From Mycolicibacterium palauense (GTDB lineage Bacteria; Actinomycetota; Actinomycetes; Mycobacteriales; Mycobacteriaceae): a DNA stretch of 64,000 bases. Positions within the stretch are counted from its first letter, which is position 1, and each line of letters begins with the position of its first letter. The DNA lies in assembly GCF_002592005.1 (NCBI RefSeq), contig NZ_NVQF01000017.1, positions 23,778 to 87,777 of the forward strand, in the 5' to 3' direction. Shown here one piece after another: positions 20,274-29,795 of this stretch. Below the pieces are notes generated by a model, which was given only the letters and a program-made list of their open reading frames with translations, searched no databases and had not been told where the DNA came from. A program made the position numbers and the translations under genes.

Positions 20274-21853
20274 CCGGACCCGACCGCGCCTGCGACGTCG
20301 CGATCGTCGGCGGCGGGCACAACGCCCTGGTGGCCGCGGGCTATCTGGCGCGCGCCGGCCTGCGGGTGCGGGTGCTGGAGCGCCTTCCGGCCCCCGGGGG
20401 CGCCGCGGTCTCGGCCCGCGCCTTCGACGGTGTCGACGCGCGGCTGTCGCGGTACTCGTATCTGGTCAGCCTGCTGCCCCGGCGGATCATCGAGGATCTG
20501 GGGGCCCCGATCCGGCTGGCCCGTCGCACCCATTCGTCCTACACGCCGGATCCGGTGACCGCCGGGCGCACCGGCCTGCTCGTCGGCCCCCGGAGCACCT
20601 TCGACGCGATCGGCGCCGCCGCCGACGCGCCCCGCTTCGCGGAGTTCTACCGGCGCGCCCGGCTGGTGACGGTCCCGCTGTGGCCGACACTGCTGGAGCC
20701 GCTGCCCACGCGCACGGCCGCACGTGACCGGGTGATCGGCGCGGACCCGGCGGCCGCCGGCGCCTGGCGGGCCCTGATCGACGAGCCGATCGGGCGGGCG
20801 GTGACCGCTTCCGTCGACCACGACCTGGTGCGCGGTGTGCTGGCCACCGATGCACTGATCGGCACGTTCGCCGACCTCGACGACCCGTCGCTGCGCCAGA
20901 ACGTCTGTCTGCTGTACCACCTGCTGGGCGGGGGCACCGGGAACTGGGACGTCCCGGTCGGCGGGATGGGCGCGGTGACCGACGCGCTGGCCGCCGCGGC
21001 CACCGGCCACGGCGCCGACATCGTCACCGGCGCGGAGGTTCACGCCATCTCACCCGACGGCGAGGTGCGCTACCGGCAGGGCGGCGCGGACCGGGTCACC
21101 ACCGCCGGCTTCGTGCTCTGCGGGGCCACCCCGACGGTGCTGGCCGACCTGCTCGGCGAGCCCGCGGAGGCACCGGCCCCGGGCGCCCAGATCAAGATCA
21201 ACCTGATGCTGCGCCGGCTGCCCCGGCTGCGCGACGGCGCGGTCGGCGCCGAAGAGGCCTTCGGCGGGACCTTTCACATCAACGAGACCTGGACGCAGCT
21301 CAACGATGCCTACACCGCCGCGGCGGCCGGCCGGGTTCCCGACCCGCTGCCCTGCGAGATCTACTGCCACTCGCTGACCGACCCCAGCATCCTGTCGCCG
21401 GGTCTGCGCGCGGCCGGGGCGCACACCCTGACGGTCTTCGGGTTGCACACCCCGCACGCCCTGGTGGCCGGAACCGACGACCGCGACGGGGCACGGCGGC
21501 GGCTGACCGACGCGGCGCTGGCCTCGCTGAACTCCGTGCTCGCCGAACCCGTCGAGGAGGTGGTGATGAGCGACGCGCACGGCAGGCCCTGCGTCGAGGC
21601 CAAGACCACGCTGGACCTCGAGGACGGTCTGCGGATGACGGCGGGCAACATCTTCCACGGTGAGTTGCGGTGGCCGTTCGCCGAGGACGACGAGGAACTG
21701 AACACCCCGGCCCAGCGGTGGGGGGTGGCGACCTCGCACCGCCGGATCATGCTGTGCGGCTCGGGGTCCCGCCGCGGCGGCGCGGTCTCCGGCGTCGGTG
21801 GACACAACGCGGCGATGGCCGTGCTGGCCGAACTGGGCCGCCCCGGGCGCTAA
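20270..21853 (+). CDS. FAD-dependent phytoene-desaturase-like oxidoreductase (Rv0897c homologue)
   Basis: About 527 residues. N-terminal FAD-binding Rossmann motif VAIVGGGHNALVAAGYLARAG begins within 10 residues of the proposed start; the C-terminal GSRRGGAVSGVGGHNAAMAVL is the second flavin contact. Related to carotenoid desaturases and mammalian PYROXD2; reaction unknown. No ATG, GTG or TTG lies between codon -34 and the Rossmann motif. The likeliest start is CTG 20270, whose CTGA overlaps the preceding stop and which has GAGGGG about 10 nt upstream. The alternative is GTG 20168, deep inside the previous gene. Convergent with marR; stop codons overlap. Confidence 0.85.
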   Translation: MTGPDRACDVAIVGGGHNALVAAGYLARAGLRVRVLERLPAPGGAAVSARAFDGVDARLSRYSYLVSLLPRRIIEDLGAPIRLARRTHSSYTPDPVTAGRTGLLVGPRSTFDAIGAAADAPRFAEFYRRARLVTVPLWPTLLEPLPTRTAARDRVIGADPAAAGAWRALIDEPIGRAVTASVDHDLVRGVLATDALIGTFADLDDPSLRQNVCLLYHLLGGGTGNWDVPVGGMGAVTDALAAAATGHGADIVTGAEVHAISPDGEVRYRQGGADRVTTAGFVLCGATPTVLADLLGEPAEAPAPGAQIKINLMLRRLPRLRDGAVGAEEAFGGTFHINETWTQLNDAYTAAAAGRVPDPLPCEIYCHSLTDPSILSPGLRAAGAHTLTVFGLHTPHALVAGTDDRDGARRRLTDAALASLNSVLAEPVEEVVMSDAHGRPCVEAKTTLDLEDGLRMTAGNIFHGELRWPFAEDDEELNTPAQRWGVATSHRRIMLCGSGSRRGGAVSGVGGHNAAMAVLAELGRPGR

Positions 21854-22278
21854 CCGGTCTTCGCGCCGGAGAGCCGCTCCAACACCGCCAGCAGAACCTT
21901 CAGGTCGTCGTCGGCGAGCGCGGCCAGGACGTCGGGAGCCGGGTCGTCGACCGCGTCGATCGCGGCGACCGCGGCGCGACCGTCCTCGGTCAGCGAGACC
22001 AGCTTGGAGCGCCGGTTGGACGGGTCGACCTCACGGACGACCAGCCCGCGCTGCTCCAGATCGTTGATCGCGACCGTTGCCGCGGGTGCGTCGATGGTGG
22101 CGTGATGGGCCACCTGCTTGACCGTCAGCGGTTCGCGCGCAAGACGTTTGAGAATGCGGATCCGGCTGAACGGCAGCCCGGTCTGCTCGACGACGGCCTT
22201 GCGCCAGCCGTCCTTGTGGTCCAGGACGAGCCTGGACAGGGCCCGCCAGACCTCGTCAGCGAGCGGATTGCGGTTCAT
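21850..22278 (-). CDS. MarR-family transcriptional regulator
   Basis: 142-residue winged-helix protein: LPFSRIRILKRLAREPLTVKQVAHHATIDAPAATVAINDLEQRGLVVREVDPSNRRSKLVSLTEDG is a classic MarR DNA-binding domain. Its ATG overlaps the 3' end of the MFS efflux gene by 23 bp, so the repressor is made from the same mRNA. A perfect 15-bp palindrome just upstream of the MFS start is the likely operator. Confidence 0.92.
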   Translation of the reverse strand: MNRNPLADEVWRALSRLVLDHKDGWRKAVVEQTGLPFSRIRILKRLAREPLTVKQVAHHATIDAPAATVAINDLEQRGLVVREVDPSNRRSKLVSLTEDGRAAVAAIDAVDDPAPDVLAALADDDLKVLLAVLERLSGAKTG

Positions 22279-23731
22279 GGCTCCTCCCGTACTCCGGCGT
22301 CGAACCCGCGATGAGCGGCGCCAACCGGTCGGCCGACCGGATGGCGCGAGACGATGTGGAGAAGATACCGAGGGCCAGGATCACCACGCCGAGGATGGCG
22401 CAGACCACCCACAGCGGCCGCGCAGCGGCCACGAAGGCGGCGTCCGGGCGGGCGATCGCGGTCGCGGCGATCGAGCCGCACAGCGCCACCCCCAGGCTCA
22501 CCCCGACCTGCCGGCTCGTCGAGGCCACCGCCGAGGCGGCGCCGGCTCGGTCCAGGGGCATCCCGCTGACCGCCGCGGTGGTGATCGGCGCGTTGACCAT
22601 GCTGAAGCCGATGCCGAAGATCGCGAACACCACGATCAGCTGCCACAACGGTGTGGCACCCGACAGCAGGGTCATCAGGGCGGTGGCCGCGGTGATGAGC
22701 ACACCGGCGGTGACCAGCGAGGGCCGCGCCCCGTACCGGCCGACCAGTCGCCCCGACAGCGGGGAGAAGATCACCGAACCCACCGCCAGCGGGAGGTAGA
22801 GCAGCCCGGTGTGCATCGCCGAGTAGCCGCGGTAGCCCTGCAGGTACAGCGACATCATGAACAGGAAGGCACCCCAGGCGGCGAACGCGCACACCGCCAT
22901 CACCGTCGCCGAGGCGAACGGGATACTCCGGAAGAAACGCAGGTCGATGAACGGGTCACGGTGGCCGGACTCGACGTAGACGAAACCCACCAGCGACACC
23001 GCCGACACGGTCAGCAACGCGAGGGTCGGCGCGGCCGTCCAGCCCACCGAGGGTGCTTCGATGAGGACGTAGACGACTCCGAAAAGCGTTGCCATTCCCA
23101 GCAACTGACCGAGGGGATCGAACGCGCGAACGGAGGAGGAGCGGCTTTCCGGCACGAACAACGCGGTCAGCACGATCGCCAGCGCACAGACCGGCAGGTT
23201 GATCCAGAACACCGAGCGCCAACCGACCGTCTCGATCAGGGCACCACCGACGATCGGGCCCAACGCCATCGAGATGCCCACCACCGCACCCCAGACGCCG
23301 ATCGCCCGGGCGCGCTCCTCGCGGCCGGTGAACACCTGGGTGATGATCGACATCGCCACCGGGTTGAGCATCGACCCGCCGATGCCCTGGACGAGACGTG
23401 CGGCGATCAGCAGCTCGATGCTGGGGGCCATGCTGCACAGCAGCGAGCCGGCCGCGAACACGATCAGCCCGGCCTGGAACACGCGGCGCCGGCCGAACCG
23501 GTCACCGGCGGCACCGGCCAGCAACAGCAGCCCGGCCAGCACCAGGGTGTAGATGTCGATCACCCATTGCAGGTGCGCGGCCGACGCCGCGAACTCGCTC
23601 TGGATGGAGGGGATCGCGACGTTGACGATGGTCATGTCCATCGACGCGATGAGCAGGCTCAGACAGCACGAGGCGAGGATCACCGCCTTGCGCCGCCGAC
23701 TCAACCCGACGACAGCGTCATTCACAGTCAT
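22256..23731 (-). CDS. MFS drug-efflux permease, DHA2/EmrB-QacA type (14 TM)
   Basis: 491 residues with about 14 hydrophobic segments. Motif C-like and A-like signatures: SMDMTIVNVAIPSIQ (helix 1), AGAAGDRFGRRRVFQ (loop 2-3), RLVQGIGGSMLNPVAM and GPIVGGALIETVGWRSVFWINLP (motif C, proton antiporters). Expected to export lipophilic compounds with proton exchange. First gene of an operon with marR. The start ATG sits 3 bp from the palindromic operator, so a bound repressor would cover the 5' end of the transcript. Confidence 0.92.
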   Translation of the reverse strand: MTVNDAVVGLSRRRKAVILASCCLSLLIASMDMTIVNVAIPSIQSEFAASAAHLQWVIDIYTLVLAGLLLLAGAAGDRFGRRRVFQAGLIVFAAGSLLCSMAPSIELLIAARLVQGIGGSMLNPVAMSIITQVFTGREERARAIGVWGAVVGISMALGPIVGGALIETVGWRSVFWINLPVCALAIVLTALFVPESRSSSVRAFDPLGQLLGMATLFGVVYVLIEAPSVGWTAAPTLALLTVSAVSLVGFVYVESGHRDPFIDLRFFRSIPFASATVMAVCAFAAWGAFLFMMSLYLQGYRGYSAMHTGLLYLPLAVGSVIFSPLSGRLVGRYGARPSLVTAGVLITAATALMTLLSGATPLWQLIVVFAIFGIGFSMVNAPITTAAVSGMPLDRAGAASAVASTSRQVGVSLGVALCGSIAATAIARPDAAFVAAARPLWVVCAILGVVILALGIFSTSSRAIRSADRLAPLIAGSTPEYGRSHEPQSAR

Positions 23732-23733
23732 TC

Positions 23734-23748
23734 ACACAATAATTGTGT
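23734..23748. promoter_or_regulatory. Candidate MarR operator (15-bp perfect palindrome)
   Basis: ACACAAT-A-ATTGTGT: 7-bp arms around one central base, 3 bp upstream of the MFS start codon. It is an AT-rich island in high-GC DNA and of the size expected for a MarR dimer. The MarR gene is the second gene of this operon, which suggests autoregulation. Confidence 0.7.
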
Positions 23749-23770
23749 AACTACAACTGTCTTTCTGGCA

Positions 23771-23828
23771 AGTCGAGGTCAGCGTTGATCCATACCGACC
23801 GGGTCAGCGTTGACCCATGTCGACCGGG

Positions 23829-23845
<17 letters not shown>
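23771..23845. repeat. 25-bp tandem repeat at the 3' end of gltA2
   Basis: Two identical 25-bp units (23796-23820 and 23821-23845), core GGTCAGCGTTGACCCATGTC, plus a degenerate third at 23771-23795. The unit spans the gltA2 stop codon: the innermost copy is coding (VDMGQR-stop on the minus strand) and the outer ones lie in the gap before the MFS promoter. The core GGTCAGCGTTGACC is itself an inverted repeat (GGTCA/TGACC). Confidence 0.9.
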
Positions 23846-25145
<1,300 letters not shown>

Positions 25146-25234
25146 AAGAACCCCTTCTGCGCTCGTCGGCAGCGACCGTGCTGTCCTTTCCTAGCTGAAG
25201 GTAGTCGGTCTTGCGGCGGCTCGCCTGCGGGGGG

Positions 25235-25927
25235 CTACCCCGGCCCGGTGGACAGACCCACGGTCAGCGCGGCGAAATCCGCGAATGCACTGTCGATCCG
25301 TTCGATCATCAGTTCAGGTCCCAGCACCGTCCCGTCGGTGTCGGCGACCAGATCTCCGCAGGCGGTGGTGATGATCGAGGACCACACCGCCGTGACCAAT
25401 CGCACCTTCCGGTCCTGCGGACGGACACCGAGCCGCTCGGCCAGCAGCGCGATGTTCGTCGGCGGCCAGAACCCCGCGGCGGCGGCCTGCAGCGCCGGAG
25501 TGGAGTTGATGATCTGCAGCATGGCCACGATGTTGTTGCTCGTCAGGCCGGGCACGGTGCCGGAGGGCACGGCGTTGAGCACGTCGACGTGCACCCGCCG
25601 CAGCGCCTCCAGGGCGGGCACGCCGGCCGGGATGGTGGGCAGTCCGCGCGCGACGGCGTCGGTGAGCCCCTCCAGCAGGGTCAGGATGACCGCTTCCTTG
25701 GTGGCGAAGTAACGGCTGAAGGTGCGGGTGGACACCTCGGCCAGCGCGGCGATCTGTTCGACGGTGGTCTGCTCGTAGCCCTGCGCCAGACACAACCGCA
25801 CGGCGGCGTCGATCAGCGTGGCCCGGGTACGCAACTTTTTGCGCTCCCGCAGGCCCACTGTGGTGTCGGTCAGCAGGTCGACCACATCCGCGATCCTAGC
25901 CTCCAGGGCATCGACCGGCGGGAACAC
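25235..25927 (-). CDS. TetR-family transcriptional regulator
   Basis: About 230 residues. N-terminal TetR helix-turn-helix: TRATLIDAAVRLCLAQGYEQTTVEQIAALAEVSTRTFSRYFATKEAVI (about 34-82), then a variable ligand domain. Function and ligand unknown. It lies between gltA2 and pdxH, both on the same strand, 49 bp downstream of pdxH. The GTG start at 25927 is uncertain; an internal GTG 15 codons later is possible. A TACCG-AC-CGGTA palindrome in the pdxH-citA gap resembles mycobacterial TetR operators. Confidence 0.88.
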   Translation of the reverse strand: MFPPVDALEARIADVVDLLTDTTVGLRERKKLRTRATLIDAAVRLCLAQGYEQTTVEQIAALAEVSTRTFSRYFATKEAVILTLLEGLTDAVARGLPTIPAGVPALEALRRVHVDVLNAVPSGTVPGLTSNNIVAMLQIINSTPALQAAAAGFWPPTNIALLAERLGVRPQDRKVRLVTAVWSSIITTACGDLVADTDGTVLGPELMIERIDSAFADFAALTVGLSTGPG

Positions 25928-25976
25928 GCCGTGGCGTGCCCGCCCGATCCTGTCCGAACGGCCAGGGCCGGGACCC

Positions 25977-26648
25977 TCAGGGCTGCAGACGCACGGGACG
26001 TCCGTCGGTGACGCGAATCCGGTTGTGCACGCGATTCTCGCGGCCCTGCCAGAACTCGACGACCTCCGGCGCGATCAGGTAGCCGCCCCAGTCCGGCGGC
26101 ACCGGGACGTTCTCCACGCCGGAGAACCGCTCGGTGACCTCGGCGAGCTGGGCCATCAACGCCTCGCGTGAGGCGATCGGCTGTGACTGCCGCGACGCCC
26201 AGGCCCCCAGCTGCGAACCGCGCGGGCGTTTGGACCAGTACTCGGCGGTCTCCTCGGGGCTGACCTTGCTCACCGTCCCGCGGAGGTGGACCTGGCGGCC
26301 CAGCTGATACCAGGGGAATGTCGCCGACGCGTAGGGCGTGACGGCCAGATCCCCGCCCTTGTCCGACGAGTAGTTGGTGAAGAAGGTGATCCCGCGCTGG
26401 TCCACGCTCTTGCACAGCACCGAACGGCTCATCGGCCATCCGTCGCGGACGGTCGCCAGCACCATCGCGTTGGGTTCGGCGACCCCGGCGCGCTGGGCCT
26501 CGGCCAGCCAGGCGCGCAGCAGGTCCAGCCAGCCCACCCGTGGGTCGCCGCCCAGCCAGTCGACGTCGAGGTCCGGGCTGCCGTCCTTCTCCACCGAGCC
26601 GTATTCGACACGCATGGCCGCGAGGTCCTCGCCGCGGGGATCGCTCAT
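25977..26648 (-). CDS. pdxH: Pyridoxamine 5'-phosphate oxidase
   Basis: 223 residues (224 in M. tuberculosis PdxH). FMN-dependent oxidation of PNP/PMP to pyridoxal phosphate. Visible family blocks: [34 protein letters not shown] (FMN phosphate contact), [21 protein letters not shown], and the C-terminal [14 protein letters not shown] with the substrate-binding RxH. ATG 26648 gives the family N-terminus ([17 protein letters not shown]). Divergent from citA. Confidence 0.95.
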   Translation of the reverse strand: MSDPRGEDLAAMRVEYGSVEKDGSPDLDVDWLGGDPRVGWLDLLRAWLAEAQRAGVAEPNAMVLATVRDGWPMSRSVLCKSVDQRGITFFTNYSSDKGGDLAVTPYASATFPWYQLGRQVHLRGTVSKVSPEETAEYWSKRPRGSQLGAWASRQSQPIASREALMAQLAEVTERFSGVENVPVPPDWGGYLIAPEVVEFWQGRENRVHNRIRVTDGRPVRLQP

Positions 26649-26692
26649 CCGGCATACGCTACGCCGTCGCCGGGATCGGCCCACCCCCTTAT

Positions 26693-26704
26693 TACCGACC
26701 GGTA
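26693..26704. promoter_or_regulatory. Palindromic operator candidate in the pdxH-citA gap
   Basis: TACCG-AC-CGGTA, 12 bp, within 91 bp of divergent intergenic DNA. It resembles ACCGACCGGT-type sites bound by mycobacterial TetR proteins. It lies 24 bp upstream of the citA -10 box. Confidence 0.4.
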
Positions 26705-26727
26705 GTTCCCCGCTCCGGTCGAAGTGC

Positions 26728-26733
26728 GACAAT
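26728..26733 (+). promoter_or_regulatory. -10 element of citA
   Basis: GACAAT ends 6 nt before the citA ATG, the spacing of a leaderless transcript. Confidence 0.4.
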
Positions 26734-26739
26734 CCCCTC

Positions 26740-27858
26740 ATGGCTGAGATACCGAAGGATTTCGTGCCAGGTTTGGCGGGCGTGGTGGCCTTCTCGACCG
26801 AAATCGCCGAACCGGACAAGGACGGCGGTGCCCTGCGGTATCGCGGCGTGGACATCGAGGATCTGGTCGCCCAGCGGGTGACGTTCGGCGACGTCTGGTC
26901 ACTGCTCGTCGACGGCAGGTTCGGCGACGGCCTGCTGCCGGCCGAACCGTTCCCGCTGCCGATCCACACCGGCGATGTCCGCGTCGACGTCCAGGCGGGA
27001 CTGGCGATGCTGGCCCCGATCTGGGGGTACAAGCCGCTGCTGGACATCGACGACGCCACCGCCCGCGACCAGCTGGCGCGCGCGTCGGTGATGGCACTGT
27101 CCTATGTGGCCCAGTCGGCCCGCGGCATCTACCAGCCCGCCGTGCCCCAGCGGGTGATCGACGAATGCACCACCGTCACTGAGCGATTCATGACGCGGTG
27201 GCAGGGTGAACCCGACCCCCGCCACGTCGAGGCGATCGACGCCTACTGGGTGTCGGCGGCCGAGCACGGGATGAACGCGTCGACGTTCACCGCCCGGGTG
27301 ATCGCCTCGACCGGAGCCGATGTCGCCGCGGCGCTGTCCGGGGCGATCGGCGCCATGAGCGGTCCCCTGCACGGCGGCGCCCCCGCGCGGGTGCTGCCGA
27401 TGATCGAGGACGTCGAGCGCACCGGCGACGCGCGCGCGGTGGTCAAGGGCATCCTGGACCGCAACGAGAAGCTCATGGGGTTCGGTCACCGCGTCTACCG
27501 CGCCGAGGATCCACGCGCCCGGGTGCTGCGCGCCACGGCCAAGCGCCTGCAGGCGCCGCGCTTCGAGGTGGCCGCCGCACTCGAGCAGGCCGCGCTGGCC
27601 GAGCTGCGCGAACGCCGCCCCGACCGTGCGATCGAAACGAACGTCGAGTTCTGGGCCGCGGTGATCCTGGACTTCGCCGGGGTCCCGGCGACCATGATGC
27701 CGGCGATGTTCACCTGCGGGCGCACCGCCGGCTGGTGCGCGCACATCATGGAGCAGAAGCGCCTCGGCAAGCTGGTGCGCCCGTCCGCGATCTACGTCGG
27801 GCCGGGACCGCGCAGCCCCGAGTCGGTGGCGGGCTGGGACAAGGTGGTCCGGGACTGA
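26740..27858 (+). CDS. citA: Citrate synthase 2 (CitA)
   Basis: 372 residues, close to CitA (Rv0889c, 373). Citrate synthase fold: [15 protein letters not shown] (first catalytic His), [44 protein letters not shown] with the C-terminal catalytic region. Second citrate synthase of the window beside gltA2; the shorter CitA class may have different metabolite control or 2-methylcitrate activity, which sequence alone cannot decide. Divergent from pdxH and apparently leaderless. Confidence 0.94.
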   Translation: MAEIPKDFVPGLAGVVAFSTEIAEPDKDGGALRYRGVDIEDLVAQRVTFGDVWSLLVDGRFGDGLLPAEPFPLPIHTGDVRVDVQAGLAMLAPIWGYKPLLDIDDATARDQLARASVMALSYVAQSARGIYQPAVPQRVIDECTTVTERFMTRWQGEPDPRHVEAIDAYWVSAAEHGMNASTFTARVIASTGADVAAALSGAIGAMSGPLHGGAPARVLPMIEDVERTGDARAVVKGILDRNEKLMGFGHRVYRAEDPRARVLRATAKRLQAPRFEVAAALEQAALAELRERRPDRAIETNVEFWAAVILDFAGVPATMMPAMFTCGRTAGWCAHIMEQKRLGKLVRPSAIYVGPGPRSPESVAGWDKVVRD

Positions 27859-27869
27859 CCGGGCCCACC

Positions 27870-28544
27870 ATGGCCGCCACCGGGGAACCCCCCGATAAAG
27901 GCACCGAGAGAGCCACCGGGAACGCCATCGCCGTAGCGACGTTCGAGGCGGCGGCGCGCGCGTTCGCCGCGCTGGTGCACCGCATCCCGCCCGAGCGCTG
28001 GACGGCACCCGGTCTGGGCGAATGGGATCTGCGCGCGCTCGTCGGACACACCTCACGCTCGCTGAGCACCGTGCACACCTATCTTGGGGACACCGCTGCC
28101 CAGCACATGGCCGCCGACCTGCACAGCCCACAGGAGTACTACCTGCGCATCCGGACACTGTCGGCCGAGCTGGGCGCCGAGGCCATCGTGGAGCGGGGCC
28201 GACAGGCCGGCCGCGACCTCGGCGAGCACCCGGCCGCCGCGGTCGACGACCTGCTCGAGCTGGTGCTGGCCGATCTCGCCGGGGCCGCCGACCCGGTCAT
28301 CACCGTGATCGGCGGCCTGCGGATCCGGTTGTCGGACTACCTGCCGACCCGCACGTTCGAGCTGGCCGTGCACGGGTTGGACATCGCCGCGGCCGCGGAG
28401 CTGGACTTCCGCCCACCCGAGGTGGTGCTGTCCGAGGCGACCGCGCTGGCCGCCCGGGTGGCGGTGGTGGGCGGTGACGGGCCGATGCTGTTGCGCGCGC
28501 TGACCGGCCGCGGCCGGATACCCCCGGACTACTCGGTGGTCTGA
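27870..28544 (+). CDS. Mycothiol-dependent maleylpyruvate isomerase family (DinB-like) protein
   Basis: 224-residue four-helix-bundle protein with the MDMPI N-terminal domain pattern: FAALVHRIPPERWTAPGLGEWDLRALVGHTSRS (first metal His), and TRTFELAVHGLDIAAA (later metal His). Family members are metal-dependent, mycothiol-linked enzymes such as isomerases or S-transferases. Starts 11 bp after the citA stop, same strand. The reaction is unknown. Confidence 0.8.
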   Translation: MAATGEPPDKGTERATGNAIAVATFEAAARAFAALVHRIPPERWTAPGLGEWDLRALVGHTSRSLSTVHTYLGDTAAQHMAADLHSPQEYYLRIRTLSAELGAEAIVERGRQAGRDLGEHPAAAVDDLLELVLADLAGAADPVITVIGGLRIRLSDYLPTRTFELAVHGLDIAAAAELDFRPPEVVLSEATALAARVAVVGGDGPMLLRALTGRGRIPPDYSVV

Positions 28545-28769
28545 GCACCGGCGGGCGCCCACCGTGGCACGGCCGCACGCCGCGGGTGTCGCCGGTATCG
28601 ACAGGCCGACAGGCCGCCAGTGCGGAATCGCCTGCGGCGCCGGCGGGTTCCACCCGAACCCGCTGTTCGGCGGCATTCCGCGGTTCCCGCCGGCACCGCA
28701 CCGCGCGGCGCAATCCAGGCTTTACCGCCACGGCTGGACTTTCGGATCCATTCCTCGTTGACTGCGGAT
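28545..28769 (+). promoter_or_regulatory. Intergenic region upstream of the flavin reductase pair
   Basis: No credible gene. Contains TATCGACAGGC (28596-28606), an 11-mer that recurs upstream of the ABC importer at 32436-32446, followed by a second CGACAGGC. No FMN riboswitch consensus could be recognised. Confidence 0.35.
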
Positions 28770-29255
28770 ATGACAGTTGTCGTTGTGGGAAACCCCAAGC
28801 CCATGTCGCGCACTCGGGCGGCCGCGGAGTTGGTCGCCAAGGAGCTGACCGGATCCGAGCCCGCCCACGTCATCGACGTCGTCGACCTGGGCGCCGGGCT
28901 GCTCGGGTGGGGTGACGCGGGTGTGGCGCAGGCCAAGGAGATCGTCACCTCCGCCGACTGCCTGGTGGTCGCCTCGCCGACGTTCAAGGCCACCTACACC
29001 GGCCTGCTGAAACTGTTTCTCGACCAGTTCGGGGCCGGCGAGCTCGGCGGGGTGACCACCTTCCCGATGATGCTCGGCGGTGCGTACAACCACGCGCTCG
29101 CACCGGAATTGACCCTGCGCCCGGTGCTCGTCGAGATCGGGGCCAGCTGCCCGGCACCGGGCCTGTATCTGCTCGACTCGGACTACGAGACCTCACCGGA
29201 TCTGGACAGGTGGCTTCACGTCGCGCGCCGGTTCGTCCCCGGGGCATCGGCATGA
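28770..29255 (+). CDS. NAD(P)H-dependent FMN reductase, flavodoxin-like (SsuE/EmoB type)
   Basis: 161 residues with a flavodoxin-like Rossmann fold: VVVVGNPKPMSRTRAAAELVAKEL (phosphate-binding loop), ASPTFKATYTGLLKLFLDQF and MLGGAYNHALAPE match NADPH-dependent FMN reductases that deliver free FMNH2 to two-component monooxygenases. The ATG is chosen by homology; a TTG four codons upstream is possible. Its TGA overlaps the ATG of the second reductase (ATGA), so the two are made together. Probable reduced-flavin supplier of the FMN-dependent monooxygenase gene 9 kb away. Confidence 0.88.
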   Translation: MTVVVVGNPKPMSRTRAAAELVAKELTGSEPAHVIDVVDLGAGLLGWGDAGVAQAKEIVTSADCLVVASPTFKATYTGLLKLFLDQFGAGELGGVTTFPMMLGGAYNHALAPELTLRPVLVEIGASCPAPGLYLLDSDYETSPDLDRWLHVARRFVPGASA

Positions 29256-29749
29256 TCGGGGCGAGCCAGTTCGATCAGGCGCTGTTGCGGAAGGCGTTCG
29301 GCTGCTTCCCCAGCGGCGTCACCGCGTTCTGCGGCCTGGTGGACGGCGTGGCCGAGGGGATGGCGGCAAGCTCGTTCACCACCGTTTCCCTCGATCCGCC
29401 GCTTGTCGCGGTGTGCATGGCCAACACCTCCACCACCTGGCCCAAACTTGCTTCGCTTGCGCGGCTGGGCCTTTCGGTGCTCGCCGACGCGCACACGCCC
29501 ACCGCCCGGGCGTTGTCGGCCAGGGACGCAGACCGGTTCGACGGCGTCGACTGGACGGCCGCCGACAGCGGCGCGGTGTTCGTGCGCGGAGCGACGCTGT
29601 GGCTGGAGTGCGCCCCGTTCAAGTGCGTCGAGGCCGGCGATCACGAGATCGTCCTCCTCGAGATCATGGCGCTGTCGTTCAACCCCGAGATCGAACCGAT
29701 GGTATTCCACCGCAGCGCTTTCCGGGAACTCGCGGCTCCCCCGCGCTGA
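29252..29749 (+). CDS. Flavin reductase-like domain protein (HpaC/NtaB-type FMN reductase)
   Basis: 165 residues: RKAFGCFPSGVTAFCG, EGMAASSFTTVSLDPPLVAVCMANTSTTW and FDGVDW are hallmark segments of the flavin_Reduct family, split-barrel NAD(P)H:flavin oxidoreductases that pair with FMNH2/FADH2-dependent monooxygenases. Coupled by ATGA to the flavodoxin-type reductase. Two structurally unrelated flavin reductases in one transcript is unusual. Convergent with the RibBA-like gene, 46 bp apart. Confidence 0.88.
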   Translation: MIGASQFDQALLRKAFGCFPSGVTAFCGLVDGVAEGMAASSFTTVSLDPPLVAVCMANTSTTWPKLASLARLGLSVLADAHTPTARALSARDADRFDGVDWTAADSGAVFVRGATLWLECAPFKCVEAGDHEIVLLEIMALSFNPEIEPMVFHRSAFRELAAPPR

Positions 29750-29795
29750 GACGGCCGGCCCCGGCGGCCTCGGCGGGCGTGAACCACGCGCGCGT

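Noticed and set aside
28545..28769. FMN riboswitch upstream of the flavin reductases or the RibBA-like gene
   Set aside because: None of the conserved RFN-element blocks could be found here or in 32261-32555.
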